From contig JAHLMK010000028.1 of NCBI GenBank assembly GCA_019915135.1, forward strand, positions 1-64,000: a stretch of 64,000 nucleotides of DNA, in the 5' to 3' direction. A program made the position numbers and the translations under genes. Shown here one piece after another: positions 33,901 through 44,755 of the stretch. Each line of letters starts with the position of its first letter. Within the stretch, counting starts at the first letter, position 1. Origin of the DNA: Strobilurus pachycystidiatus (taxonomy: Eukaryota > Basidiomycota > Agaricomycetes > Agaricales > Physalacriaceae). The notes beneath the pieces are model-generated. The model was not told the DNA's origin and did no database searches. It saw only the letters and a program-made list of their open reading frames with translations.

Positions 33901-36780
33901 ATATACAACCTCGACTGTTGTTGAGATAGAGAATTCGAAACATTCGAACGGACACCTACCTTCCGAAGTCCTCAAGATCGATACCGTCCTTCTACACTCG
34001 AAATCGACTTCGGACGTTCACGTAGATGTCGTTGGGCATCTATGGAGCCATCCGTGGCATATACAACCTCGACTGTTGTTGAGATAGAGAATTCGAAACA
34101 TTCCAACGGAAACCTACCTTCCCGAAGTCCTCAAGATCGATACCGTCCTTCTACTCTCGAAATCGACCTTGGACGTTCACGTAGATGTCGTTGGGCATCT
34201 ATGGAGCCATCCGTGGCATATACAACCTCGACTGTTGTTGAGATAGAGAATTCGAAACATTCCAACGGAAACCTACCTTCCCGAAGTCCTCAAGATCGAT
34301 ACCGTCCTTCTACTCTCGAAATCGACCTTGGACGTTCACGTAGATGTCGTTGGGCATCTATGGAGCCATCCGTGGCATATACAATCTTGACTGTTGTTGA
34401 GATAGAGAATTCGAAACATTCGAACGGAAACCTACCTTCCCGAAACGATACCGTTCTTCTACACTCGAAATCGACCTTGGACGTTCACGTAGATGTCGTG
34501 GGGCATCTATGGAGCCATCCGTGGCATATACAACCTCGACTGTTGTTGAGATTGAGAATTCGTAACATTCGAACGGACACCTACCTTCCGAAGTCCTCAA
34601 GATCGATACCGTCCTTCTACACTCGAAATCGACTTCGGACGTTCACGTAGATGTCGTTGGGCATCTATGGAGCCATCCGTGGCATATACAACCTCGACTG
34701 TTGTTGAGATAGAGAATTCGAAACATTCCAACGGAAACCTACCTTCCCGAAGTCCTCAAGATCGATACCGTCCTTCTACTCTCGAAATCGACCTTGGACG
34801 TTCACGTAGATGTCGTGGGGCATCTATGGAGCCATCCGTGGCATATACAATCTTGACTGTTGTTGAGATAGAGAATTCGAAACATTCGAACGGAAACCTA
34901 CCTTCCGAAGTCCTCAAGATCGATACCGTCCTTCTACACTCGAAATCGACTTCGGACGTTCACGTAGATGTCGTTGGGCATCTATGGAGCCATCCGTGGC
35001 ATATACAACCTCGACTGTTGTTGAGATTGAGAATTCGTAACATTCGAACGGACACCTACCTTCCGAAGTCCTCAAGATCGATACCGTCCTTCTACACTCG
35101 AAATCGACTTCGGACGTTCACGTAGATGTCGTTGGGCATTTATGGAGCCATCCGTGGCATATACAACCTCGACTGTTGTTGAGATAGAGAATTCGAAACA
35201 TTCCAACGGACACCTACCTTCCGAAGTCCTCAAGATCGATACCGTCCTTCTACACTCGAAATCGACTTCGGACGTTCACGTAGATGTCGTTGGGCATCTA
35301 TGGAGCCATCCGTGGCATATACAACCTCGACTGTTGTTGAGATAGAGAATTCGAAACATTCCAACGGAAACCTACCTTCCCGAAGTCCTCAAGATCGATA
35401 CCGTCCTTCTACTCTCGAAATCGACCTTGGACGTTCACGTAGATGTCGTGGGGCATCTATGGAGCCATCCGTGGCATATACAATCTTGACTGTTGTTGAG
35501 ATAGAGAATTCGAAACATTCGAACGGAAACCTACCTTCCCGAAACGATACCGTTCTTCTACACTCGAAATCGACCTTGGACGTTCACGTAGATGTCGTTG
35601 GGCATCTATGGAGCCATCCGTGGCATATACAACCTTGACTGTTGTTGAGATTGAGAATTCGTAACATTCGAACGGACACCTACCTTCCGAAGTCCTCAAG
35701 ATCGATACCGTCCTTCTACACTCGAAATCGACTTCGGACGTTCACGTAGATGTCGTGGGGCATCTATGGAGCCATCCGTGGCATATACAATCTTGACTGT
35801 TGTTGAGATTGAGAATTCGTAACATTCGAACGGACACCTACCTTCCGAAGTCCTCAAGATCGATACCGTCCTTCTACACTCGAAATCGACTTCGGACGTT
35901 CACGTAGATGTCGTGGGGCATCTATGGAGCCATCCGTGGCATATACAATCTTGACTGTTGTTGAGATTGAGAATTCGTAACATTCGAACGGACACCTACC
36001 TTCCGAAGTCCTCAAGATCGATACCGTCCTTCTACACTCGAAATCGACTTCGGACGTTCACGTAGATGTCGTTGGGCATCTATGGAGCCATCCGTGGCAT
36101 ATACAACCTCGACTGTTGTTGAGATAGAGAATTCGAAACATTCCAACGGAAACCTACCTTCCCGAAGTCCTCAAGATCGATACCGTCCTTCTACTCTCGA
36201 AATCGACCTTGGACGTTCACGTAGATGTCGTTGGGCATCTATGGAGCCATCCGTGGCATATACAACCTCGACTGTTGTTGAGATAGAGAATTCGAAACAT
36301 TCCAACGGAAACCTACCTTCCCGAAGTCCTCAAGATCGATACCGTCCTTCTACTCTCGAAATCGACCTTGGACGTTCACGTAGATGTCGTTGGGCATCTA
36401 TGGAGCCATCCGTGGCATATACAATCTTGACTGTTGTTGAGATAGAGAATTCGAAACATTCGAACGGAAACCTACCTTCCCGAAACGATACCGTTCTTCT
36501 ACACTCGAAATCGACCTTGGACGTTCACGTAGATGTCGTGGGGCATCTATGGAGCCATCCGTGGCATATACAACCTTGACTGTTGTTGAGATAGAGAATT
36601 CGTAACATTCGAACTGATACCTACCTTCCCGAAGTCCTCAAGATCGATACCGTCCTTCTACACTCGAAATCGACTTCGGACGTTCACGTAGATGTCGTGG
36701 GGCATCTATGTATACAACCTTGACTGTTGTGCCCGAAGTCCTCAAGAACGATACCCTGAATTTTCACCTCGAAAAGGCTT
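31000..36780. repeat. large satellite array, monomer about 158 bp, with 1,569-bp higher-order repeat
   Basis: About 37 monomers run head to tail. Each contains GGACGTTCACGTAGATGTCG, TGGAGCCATCCGTGGCATAT, GTTGTTGAGAT and CGAAATCGAC. Monomers come as 158/159-bp forms and a 149-bp form that lacks the GTCCTCAAGAT segment and reads CGAAACGATACCGTTC. Translated blocks at 32,315, 32,473 and 32,789 recur identically at 33,884, 34,042 and 34,358, a shift of exactly 1,569 bp, so ten monomers form a higher-order unit. A further partial block is shifted by 2,040 bp (36,082). The ends fade into partial monomers at about 31,000 and 36,740-36,780. The open frames on both strands are by-products of the repeat. 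Confidence 0.95.
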
Positions 36781-36820
36781 AAGAACACTGCGGGTTTGCA
36801 GCCAGTCTTGGAAATGGGAT

Positions 36821-37273
36821 TTAGGCGCTTTCGAAGTTTTGAGACACGGACTTGCGATACAGAAGAACGATATAGATATATGGGTGTGTGTAGACCCGCT
36901 CGAAATGTTTCTCCAGCGCGCAGTCATCGTTGTCCATGGGCAAAGAAGCTCTTTGAAAGGTTTGGCCCTCCCCCGACGCGTATCTCACCGCAAGATGGTC
37001 GACCCAGCCGCGTCTGTCATGAGAGGCGTCTGATTGTGGTAGAGGAAGAGTCGAGGATGAAGGGGATTGCAACTCTAAGGGGGTGCTACGACGATTTGAG
37101 GGTTGATGGTTGACTCCGTCGTCAATGAAACCTAAGATGATATAGGCTAAGTGGGTTTGGTGCGCGACGTACAGTGCTTACACACCTTCCAGGTCATCCT
37201 CATAATCTACCTCATCCTCCCCATCTGCAAACGACTCCTCAGCCTCGACGTCGAATAGTTCGCTGAGATCCAT
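36821..37273 (-). CDS. acidic protein N-terminus, possibly Spt5-like, truncated by the satellite
   Basis: ATG at 37,273 opens MDLSELFDVEAEESFADGE followed by further acidic residues. A donor GTGTGTAAG (about 37,185) and acceptor CATCTTAG (about 37,129) join it in phase to a frame beginning EGFIDDGVNHQPSNRR that stays open to 36,821. An acidic start running into E-F-I-D-D, then an Arg-rich helix (SHDRRGWVDHLAVRYASG), recalls the N-terminus of Spt5-like KOW proteins that are numerous in agaricomycetes. That is a weak, remembered resemblance. The frame ends about 40 bp from the satellite and no NGN or KOW domain follows, so the gene appears cut off. Confidence 0.35.
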
Positions 37274-37469
37274 CTGGAAAATTCATATTAGCGACCTGGA
37301 CTCTCCCTGCATTTTTCTGCTGCCATGGCTTGCAGGCTTTCCACTAATTCGAAATTTCGTATGAGCCAGTTTTATTTAACATTGACTTTACTCTACTAGG
37401 GGCGGGAGGGCACTTACCTGCCTGTCCCCGCTGCTAGTAATACTGCTTAACTTACTGGCGGCAGGAAGG

Positions 37470-37602
37470 AAGCGGGAAAAGATCACGTGTTTTCTGAGCA
37501 CCTAAGCAAGTCGGCAGCGAAACGTTAAATCCGAATTCTCGGACTTAACGTCTTCGGCAGGATTTGCTCGCGCTGCCGAAGAGGACGTGAGCTTTTCCGC
37601 TT
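37470..37602. mobile_element. foldback (palindromic) element, copy 2
   Basis: The ends AAGCGGGAAAAGATCACGTG and GACGTGAGCTTTTCCGCTT pair, and the centre ACGTTAAATCCGA-ATTC-TCGGACTTAACGT is a near-perfect hairpin. Secondary arms AAGTCGGCAGCGA and CGCGCTGCCGAAG also pair. It is homologous along its length to 18,528-18,665, in the same orientation. Confidence 0.7.
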
Positions 37603-38056
37603 GTCCTCGCTCCACCATCGTCATTGCGAGGGACGTGTCAAGATCACAGGGTATAACAATCAAGAGACAGCGCGCCAGTTCTATTTCAGTCGGACATTGT
37701 ATTCCGCGAAACTGGGGCAAAGGAAATCATCTGAGTACCGCAATGCATCACACCAGGCACGTTCTGATATATAGTTACACGAGATTCTAACTCATGCATC
37801 AAGAGCGATAAATTATGGACTGACAGTGATAAAGCTGCCCTGGGGCGCTTCGACTACTGTATGCTTAATGATGGAGTGTACATGCACATCTGAAATTCAA
37901 CTCATTTTTCATTCCAGAGTTACCGTGGCGATATTCGAGGATATGCTTGATGACCGCCCGGAACTGAACTCACGATTCGACTGCCGTACAGGTCTTCTGG
38001 GGGGGGCTTCGTACATGCGCCAGGCCTTTCACATGGGCGGTCAGGAAATATGACGA

Positions 38057-40120
38057 GCCTCACGAACAATGTCTCCCTGCCATCAATCATTCTGATGTTG
38101 TCAAAGGGGGTTTGCCCTATCTCCTCGACAGTCTGTGTTGGGACCAGGAGGACTTTGTAATTAAGTTTGAGCAGCAGACACTGCGCCTGTACTATCTGAA
38201 TGCGTAATGACACTTAACCTCGTACTAAACCTTGTGAGTCCATGCGCTTGAGCGAGTGGCCTGATGTCGTCTGTGTCACTTTCGAAGAAGGCCCGATCCA
38301 GATGTGCAGGCCGAAAGATCAAATACTGGTCGAATTTGCTATTCATTGCCGCCATTGGCCGCCATCGTGTGTTGAACGCGTCGTTTGTCTTGTGGTGCTA
38401 TGAGTTGATTGTAGGTTGCAGTCACATTAGTATACACAAGTTTACATGGAAGTACGATTGCCAAGGCCGGACTCTACACGTTCTGCATCAGGGTAGCCTC
38501 TAAATCGCACAAGAAGTCGTCGAAATCAGGCGACATCTCTTCCCTCAAGAGCGCGAGGGAGAGGAGTGATTTGATGTGCGTTGCACTGGATACGGCTATT
38601 AAAGAGTTAGCGAGAGGGTTTTCATGAATCCAATTATGTCGCGCACCAGCAGCGAGTACGGTGTCCAGGAAGGGTCAGGATTAAATTTCGCATACCGTTG
38701 TCACACATCCGCATTTCATGGCCGAGGTCCGGTCTATTATGTCATGCCCTTGACTTTTGTGCCTTATTTGTGCCCATCATCGTCGCTTGCCGCCGCCGTT
38801 CTTGTCGTCGTTTGCACCGCCGCTGGTCTCGCTGTGCCCTTCGATCCCTCATTTGCACTGTGGCGCCTTGCTAAAATTACCACGGCAAAGGGCGGCATGC
38901 TGGTAGATACGGATTTCCGGAAAACTCCGGCCTCTAACTAGGGTTAGGGCTCGAGCCGCTTGAATCTCACGAAGTGAGATTCCGTCGGACCGATGCAACG
39001 AAAACCTAACCCCACCCTCATGGTCTCTAACTACCGTTCTCCAGAGCGGCGGGATGATATCATCTACTGTACCAAAGAGCGTGATCGACGGCGCTCAATA
39101 TTATAGTCTTCTCGGAGCACTGTTCCATGTGCCTGGTCACCCGCCACGGGCGCTTTCTCGCAACCAAGAACGATAGCGGTCATCATGTCGTGCAAAGGGT
39201 TTCCTCTCCTTCAAGCACCGTCGCGTAGTCAAATAGCATGAATGAATTCGAATACCTAGTGTATTGTTCGGAAACTTGTCTCTCTCTCCCTTGGATTATA
39301 TGTGCTATATTTTATAATGTGAAGACTGTAATGATCGACCACAAACCAGATTCCCGGCGTTGTCTCCAATCTTCCAAAGACAATGTTATTCAGTGTATTC
39401 TGGTGTGAACTATGGATGAGTTCTGGGCATTACATAGACATATTTGGTCAGGTAGCGGGTGGTGTAATCAATGGCGGGCGGGAAATCGGGACAGATGGCG
39501 GGATGACAATGACAACGAGGGAGCGGCGGGGGTCAGAAAAAAAGCCAAGGGCATGACATAATAGACCGGACCTCGGCCATGAAATGCGGATGTGTGACAA
39601 CGGTATGCGAAATTTAATCCTGACCCTTCCTGGACACCGTAAGCGAGGGTCTGGAGCGAGACCATATCGTTTATGCCCATCTGGTGAAAAACCTTCGCGA
39701 GATGTCCTCGATTCTTCTCCGCGAGCCAGTGCAAGACTCGGCCGTCCACTTGGGAATCTTGCGCAGCGTTGTCGCGTTTGAGTAGGGCCTCATGTCGGGC
39801 CTTCGTGTTCTCGACCAAAGCATTGGCAGCCTCTGTGAAATGATGTTTACTCCAACCCTGACGCGTGTGGACAACGGGTCAAGCACTCACCTCTGGCCTC
39901 GGCAAAACCCATACCATTGATTACCCAGCCATACGCGACGAGGGTCTTGAATTCTGGCCAGGTGTCATACCTAGCGCTCTGAGAAGGGCAGCAGCTTACC
40001 TTCATTTCTATGGCGCAACAAACCGTTTTGAACGACTTTTTGACGATTTAAGAAGCCAGCAATTTGAGAGATGGCTTCATTTCGGAGAGCTGACAGGCCG
40101 GCCGTAACGGGGATAGTCAT
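38057..40120 (-). pseudogene. hypothetical helical protein gene interrupted by a transposon
   Basis: The gene starts MTIPVTAGLSALRNEAISQI at 40,120. A frame break near 39,970 leads to YDTWPEFKTLVAYGWVING, then a 58-bp intron, then ALVENTKARHEALLKRDNAA up to MVSLQTLA at about 39,650. There the 985-bp inverted-repeat element is inserted. Joining across it, with one copy of the AGCGAG target duplication removed, the frame runs on as AAGARHNWIHENPLANSL and LLREEMSPDFDDFLCDLEAT, to TAG at 38,474 or to a donor just before it. Later blocks (SKFDQYLIFRPAHLDRAFF near 38,310; IVQAQCLLLKLNYKVLL near 38,190) look like further exons. The protein is mostly helical with a coiled-coil stretch. I do not recognise it. 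The insertion, plus the break near 39,970, make it a pseudogene. Confidence 0.7.
38657..39641. mobile_element. 985-bp non-autonomous DNA transposon, 96-bp perfect TIRs, 6-bp TSD
   Basis: The left end (38,657-38,752) and the right end (39,546-39,641) are perfect inverted repeats over 96 bp, starting TACGGTGTCCAGGAAGGG. One mismatch and five more matching bases follow. The element is flanked on both sides by AGCGAG (38,651-38,656 and 39,642-39,647). The interior has no transposase frame; it contains a small hairpin (AATCTCAC-GAA-GTGAGATT) near 38,967. It interrupts a coding frame that resumes exactly when the element and one AGCGAG are taken out. The superfamily is not certain: 6-bp duplications are unusual and the donor transposase is not in view. 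Confidence 0.93.
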
Positions 40121-40544
40121 GTTGGTGTGGGGTGTGCAAAGGGTGCGGTCGCCGGTGTGCCTTTGAGTGTTTCAAGATTTTGATCCCATCATACTGTAGT
40201 TGAAATTAGTCTCATTCCCGCCGATCGGCTACCTCGGCACTATCGGACGACGGACCGCACACTTGGATCGGAGTTTAAACATAGTGCAGAGAAGTACTAG
40301 ATTGCGCCAGTCCGCGTAGTGTACTTACGAGTAGCAGTAGGAAAAACACAGCCGCGAGCAAGGGTAGGACATCTAGAAAGTTGAGAGGTATCAGTCAGTC
40401 AACAGAGCAACAAAAGAGGGTGCCGACTCCGAGCGGCATTTAGCTCTTGTTTGGCTCCAACTGGTAAGACCTCCATCAGAGTTTGATTTGATCCCACGGC
40501 ACGAGGATAAAATCAACAACGATCATCCAGAACCCCCTGTACAG

Positions 40545-41267
40545 ATGTCCAATATCCCTGCAGAGATGACCCTTTCTCCGGAGCAAATGACCTTCCTCGA
40601 AGACCACGTCGCCGAATTCCGCAGCGCGCGTGCGGCGTCGTCCACTGCCTCATGGGTAGTCCATTGGGTCCGCCATGCATTTGCGCCGAGGTTTTGCCCT
40701 GAACAGGCGGGAGATCCAGACCTGATAGCCGTGCGTATTCTTCCCTTCATACCTTACCAAGCTTACTTCGCCCAGGCAGTGACAGACGCTTTTTCTCGCT
40801 ACGTAGAGGCCGACGAAGAAGCTTGGGGAGCGAGCAGGGGTCGTGAAAAGACTACTTGGGGCGCACGTAATAAGAGTCGGACTGGCGAATGGGACGAAAC
40901 AGCGTGGGTCAGAGCAACGTCCAGTCGGTCGGCTCCTATTCCTGCGTGCGACGACAAAGAGTTGGATCTGGCCGAGTACCACGAGGATCCCCTCACGGTA
41001 AGCCCACTGTAACCTGTGCGCTCGCGCAGGTACGACAGCTACTGATTGAGAAATCCTGCACAGTCAGTATCTGCATCTCCTCGCGACGCCAACAATATGG
41101 ATGTAGAAGACACTTCTGCTTTCGATGCGATCGTCACTGCGCACACCCAGGCGTTGCGTGCTGCGCGGAAATATGTTGGTTTGAGGGAGACTCTCGCGGC
41201 TGCTAGGGCCGAGCACAACCGCCTGGCCCTGCGCACTCCTTCGCCGCCCTGGGGACCGGAGTTCTGA
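40545..41267 (+). CDS. hypothetical accessory protein, 218 aa, 2 exons
   Basis: ATG at 40,545 follows CTGTACAG. Exon 1 runs to 40,997, a 66-bp GTAAGC...CACAG intron follows, and exon 2 (41,064-41,267) ends TGA; the join is in phase. Residues about 9-52 (LSPEQMTFLEDHVAEF, then WVRHAFAPRFCPE) resemble the first domain of the 162-residue protein at 23.0-23.6 kb. The centre holds YQAYFAQAVTDAFSRYVEAD and a basic segment. The C-terminus is a helix (LRAARKYVGLRETLAAARAE) and a Pro-rich end. From memory such N-terminal domains occur in many agaricomycete repeat-region proteins. The function is unknown. The gene runs divergently from the interrupted gene 425 bp away. Confidence 0.65.
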
Positions 41268-43239
41268 TTGTAAGTCGCGTTGAGTTTTCATCAGGTTTTC
41301 ATACTTATGTTTAGGGACTTCATCTGAGCAGTGTCTGTTTCCGGTTCGTCGATGGTGTTCTATACAAGTTGGCTCCGTTTTGTTTCGTTTTATATCAAAG
41401 CTGTCATTCTGCAGCCGTGGATCTTGAGTATCTTGAGTATCACCCGGAATGCGCACGCGCAGCACGGTCTGCCGCCTCGCATCTGAAGCCCACCTCTGGC
41501 CGTGGAGGACCTCATGGCCGAGAGAACGAGTCTCAACAAGCGCTGGCCAGGATTGAAGACGACGAGCGCAATGCTCAGGTCAGTATTGGCCTTCTCCGTG
41601 ACCAGCAGCTCGGGGCCAACGACAACAAATTCGGATTAACAACCGACGACATCTGATTTTGCTCCGGACGGCGGATATGCGCACAATATGCGGGTTTAGT
41701 GTATGCATCCATAGCAGCAAGCGGCTCAAAGCGGATTCAACGCCATGCATGGTCGTATTGGAATTATGCATGAACGTCAACAAGCCAAATACAGCGCTTG
41801 ATGTATGACCTCGTCTATTGCCACAGCAAGCATTTCATGTATGAAACCTACGGTATGCCCTGCAGGCCAGTACGGACGATTACCCTCAAGTTGAAGGGCG
41901 CGTACTGGATGACTGAAAGCTGAAAGCCTGGCCTTGACTGCAACGGCGCGAGTGAGTGGCCATAATTGAAACTACGAGCTACAATCGACTCTATATTCCT
42001 ACTAATTGCGGCAGAACCCGAAAACGTTCCAGACTCAGAGCCATAGCGGCTGTCGGGGAACGACTAAACGCCTAAACGCAAAGTACTCGGTTGAAATACC
42101 GAACAAGGAACCACATGATTGACTTCACGGGCGTTCTAAGGGCGAGACAATTCGCTTCACGGGCGAGGAGCGACAGAAGTATATAACCTCGTACCTGTAC
42201 TACATACTCGCTATATATCAAATCTCGGTGCACGACTGAGCAACGCAAACAGGAACAACCCATGCATCATGTCCTTGAGTTGTTGTTCGTCTATACATAT
42301 GCTCAGTCTACTGTTGCCTCATGAATTTGGTTGCATATATGAATACATTTCTCTCGAGCTACAAAGAGTGTTCCGTACAACCAGTCCGAGAGAGCGCGCT
42401 CGATTCTCGAACGATTGGAAAAGTTCATGCATCGAACCGAAATACTTTCATGACGGGGCGTTTTCGATACCAATTTTACCTTAGAATCCACGCGTAAGAT
42501 ACAAACCTATCTGAATTTTCCGCGACCTACAAACCGTGTGATCAGTTATACTAGAACACTAGATGCCGTGAGGTGGGTACAGCGGTTTGCAGTACATAGT
42601 CTCCACAAAAGTTTCCACTCAGAATTTTACTCAGGGTGGCTGGACTCCACCGGTCCTCGACGCGTGAAAGCTCGCGTCGTATGCATAGTTTAGAACCGAA
42701 TCCAGTACACAGACAAGATTCGCAACAATGGGCACTTACCCGAGGTTCATAAGGGAGTTCTGCATGTTTTTCGTGTCTTGAATAGATATTGAAGGCGACG
42801 TGAGGAGATCTGCCGGAGATATGACTGGGATCACACTTGCCCTGAGTGAAATCCTGTGTGAGAAAAAGTACTGAAAAAGTGTGGAGACTCTACATCCTAC
42901 TGCAAACCGCTGTAAGGGGAAACGAGACGATTTGGAAACCCAAATGTCGCGTTCTCCTGTGGGTGAACCGAAGGGGAAGGATTCCGATGACCCAAACGAA
43001 TCGAAGCGACAGCGCGTCGCGATCCTGACCCGAGAGCGACAACCCCGGTCCAAGCTGTCGTATCGAGCAAAACGACCTGACATCTCACACCTGTGCATCC
43101 CCATTGCCTGCCGATCTATTTCTGCCCTGCCGTCTAGCCGTTCCTTCGTTCGGCTCCTTTGTCTTTTACTATTAGACTTTCCAAAGCGCTACTGCGGCGC
43201 TTAACCTCGCTCTTTCTCTTTCCACTAATACCACTACAA
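41268..43239. other. no clear gene
   Basis: A plus-strand frame at about 41,408-41,656 (with ARIEDDERNAQVSIGLLRD) could be a lost exon of the preceding gene. Frames at 42,850-43,200 on both strands are Arg/Ser-rich and give no consistent splicing. The last 150 bp are pyrimidine-rich and probably hold the promoter of the next gene. Confidence 0.35.
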
Positions 43240-43885
43240 ATGTCTTCCAACGTCATTGTTTTTGCGTCTAACCCCCCTCCTGTTCGCGTTCGCGTTGCTC
43301 GTACCAAAATCCATGAATTAGTTCTTGCCCTCAAGTTAATTTACGAGCCCATTTTCGCGCAATGTCGAGACGGTTTGTGATGTTTATCTCCAACTTCCCA
43401 TCTAAACCAGTTCACAGCGATCCAAAATGAGGTCTTTGACCTTATCCAAGGCTTTTATCAAGAGAGCGTCTCCGTCGCCCATCGTTCGTCCCCTTATCTC
43501 TTTCTTCGTTACCTCGTTTGAATTTCTTTCCGTTCATCCATTTAGAGCGTGCTGAGGCTTGTGTTGCCCACGATCCCGTCATTTCCATCAAGCCCTCCTC
43601 TGGCCAAGGTGACGTCGGATATATCCTCGTCCACAAAGGTCGCCAAATCTGGGCTCCTGCCTTCGAGGCTATGGGAGTCTGCACTCATACCGACCTGCGA
43701 ATCTTGTCCGTTCTTCGTGCGTGTTCTTTCCCGCGCCTCTTCTTATTATGAAACTTTTCCTTTCCCTAGTTCATGCGCCCGCCACCCACGATTCGTTTTC
43801 CCAACTCCTCCACACTGCCCTCGAGATTCCTGAGGATAGCGACAATGTCACCGTCCTCCGCGAGCTTCTTGAGGATTATCGTTGA
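43240..43885 (+). CDS. hypothetical protein, 161 aa, 4 exons
   Basis: The exons 43240-43372, 43418-43483, 43546-43716 and 43770-43885 join in phase through three GT-AG introns of 45, 62 and 53 bp to give 161 residues ending LRELLEDYR. The start MSSNVIVFASNPPPVRVRV follows a CT-rich leader and ACTACAAAATG. The protein has a helix (KIHELVLALKLIYEPIFAQC), a second helix (IQNEVFDLIQGFYQES), a compact segment (GDVGYILVHKGRQIWAPAFE) and a helical C-terminus. No domain was recognised. The perfect splicing with no stop argues for a live gene. Confidence 0.75.
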
Positions 43886-44755
43886 TTTCCATCCTCTCTT
43901 TTAGATTTTCTTAGTGTATCTGTAACGATTGAAAGAGTAGGTTGTCCTTCTATGAATATTCAACATTTCTACATGCATGATGTCCAAAATTTTCAACGCC
44001 CCGCCAGTACCTGAGAAACGCGTCCGAGCACCTTGACCACGTCCGGGTGCACTCCTTTTAGTAGATAGTGTGTCGTTGCCCATTCTGTAACTGTGTCCTG
44101 TATCCGTCTCATCCCTTTCCCTTCCCAAACCTGATTGCAGCAATGCATAAACGTTGTCCGTTCTTGCCGAGGTATGATACCAAGGGAGTCTCTGCGCCTA
44201 TCCGGTTGACGTCGGTGTGCTTCAAAAGCGCCGGAATCGGGTTGATTGGCCCCTTCTGAGCGCACAACATCACGTCCTCTCCCACTACCTGTTCCGTCTT
44301 CGTCGATGGAAAATGGATCGGTCGCGATCCCGCCCCCGACATTGGTTCCCCCACGTCCTTCCCGGACAGACCTTCTAGTACAGCGGGTGTCAACGTTGTC
44401 CGTCTTCTTCATGCGCGTCAAGCGGCACAACTTTGGCGGCGGCGACGCCGCCTTCTTCTTTCCTCACGATTTAGGCATCTCGCCTAGTCGCAAACTGCAC
44501 AAAAAGACCAAAGAAACCGATGGTTTGCGAACGCTAGTGCTCTGAAAGACACAGCGCGAGATTGTGATTCTATCAGAATCTATGGAAGACTCAAGAGGAA
44601 GGAAGGAAGGAAGGAAGGAATTGTATTATACTCGACAAGGTCCAAGATGAACGGCCGAGGTATAAGTGACAAACGGTCACGTGGCTACGAACGCTGCATG
44701 AAACCACGCCGTCATTCCTCCTACCCGCGCCAGCCCCCTTACGGCTACATATACA
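43886..44755 (-). CDS. possible hypothetical protein (145-aa frame 44430-43993)
   Basis: The minus-strand frame 44,430-43,993 encodes a Gly/Arg-rich first half and a helical end (TVTEWATTHYLLKGVHPDVV...VSQVLAG). A competing frame, 44,393-44,109 (LTPAVLEGLSGKDVGEP, then TDVNRIGAETPLVSYLG), looks equally protein-like, so one intron may link the two. I could not find one that fits. A GGAA microsatellite follows at 44,597-44,620. The product is unknown. Confidence 0.35.
44597..44620. repeat. (GGAA)n microsatellite
   Basis: Six tandem GGAA units lie downstream of the 940-residue protein gene. Confidence 0.95.

Noticed and set aside
31000..36780. Open frames of 67-202 residues on both strands across the satellite, suggesting a repeat protein
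   Set aside because: Frames are open on both strands at once, change with the 149- versus 158/159-bp monomer variants, and never extend beyond a few monomers. They follow from the repeat having few stops.
38657..39641. Zisupton/KDZ-mobilised derivative element
   Set aside because: As I recall Zisupton makes 8-bp duplications, and the terminal TACGGTG sequence was not found near the KDZ gene, so the link is unsupported.
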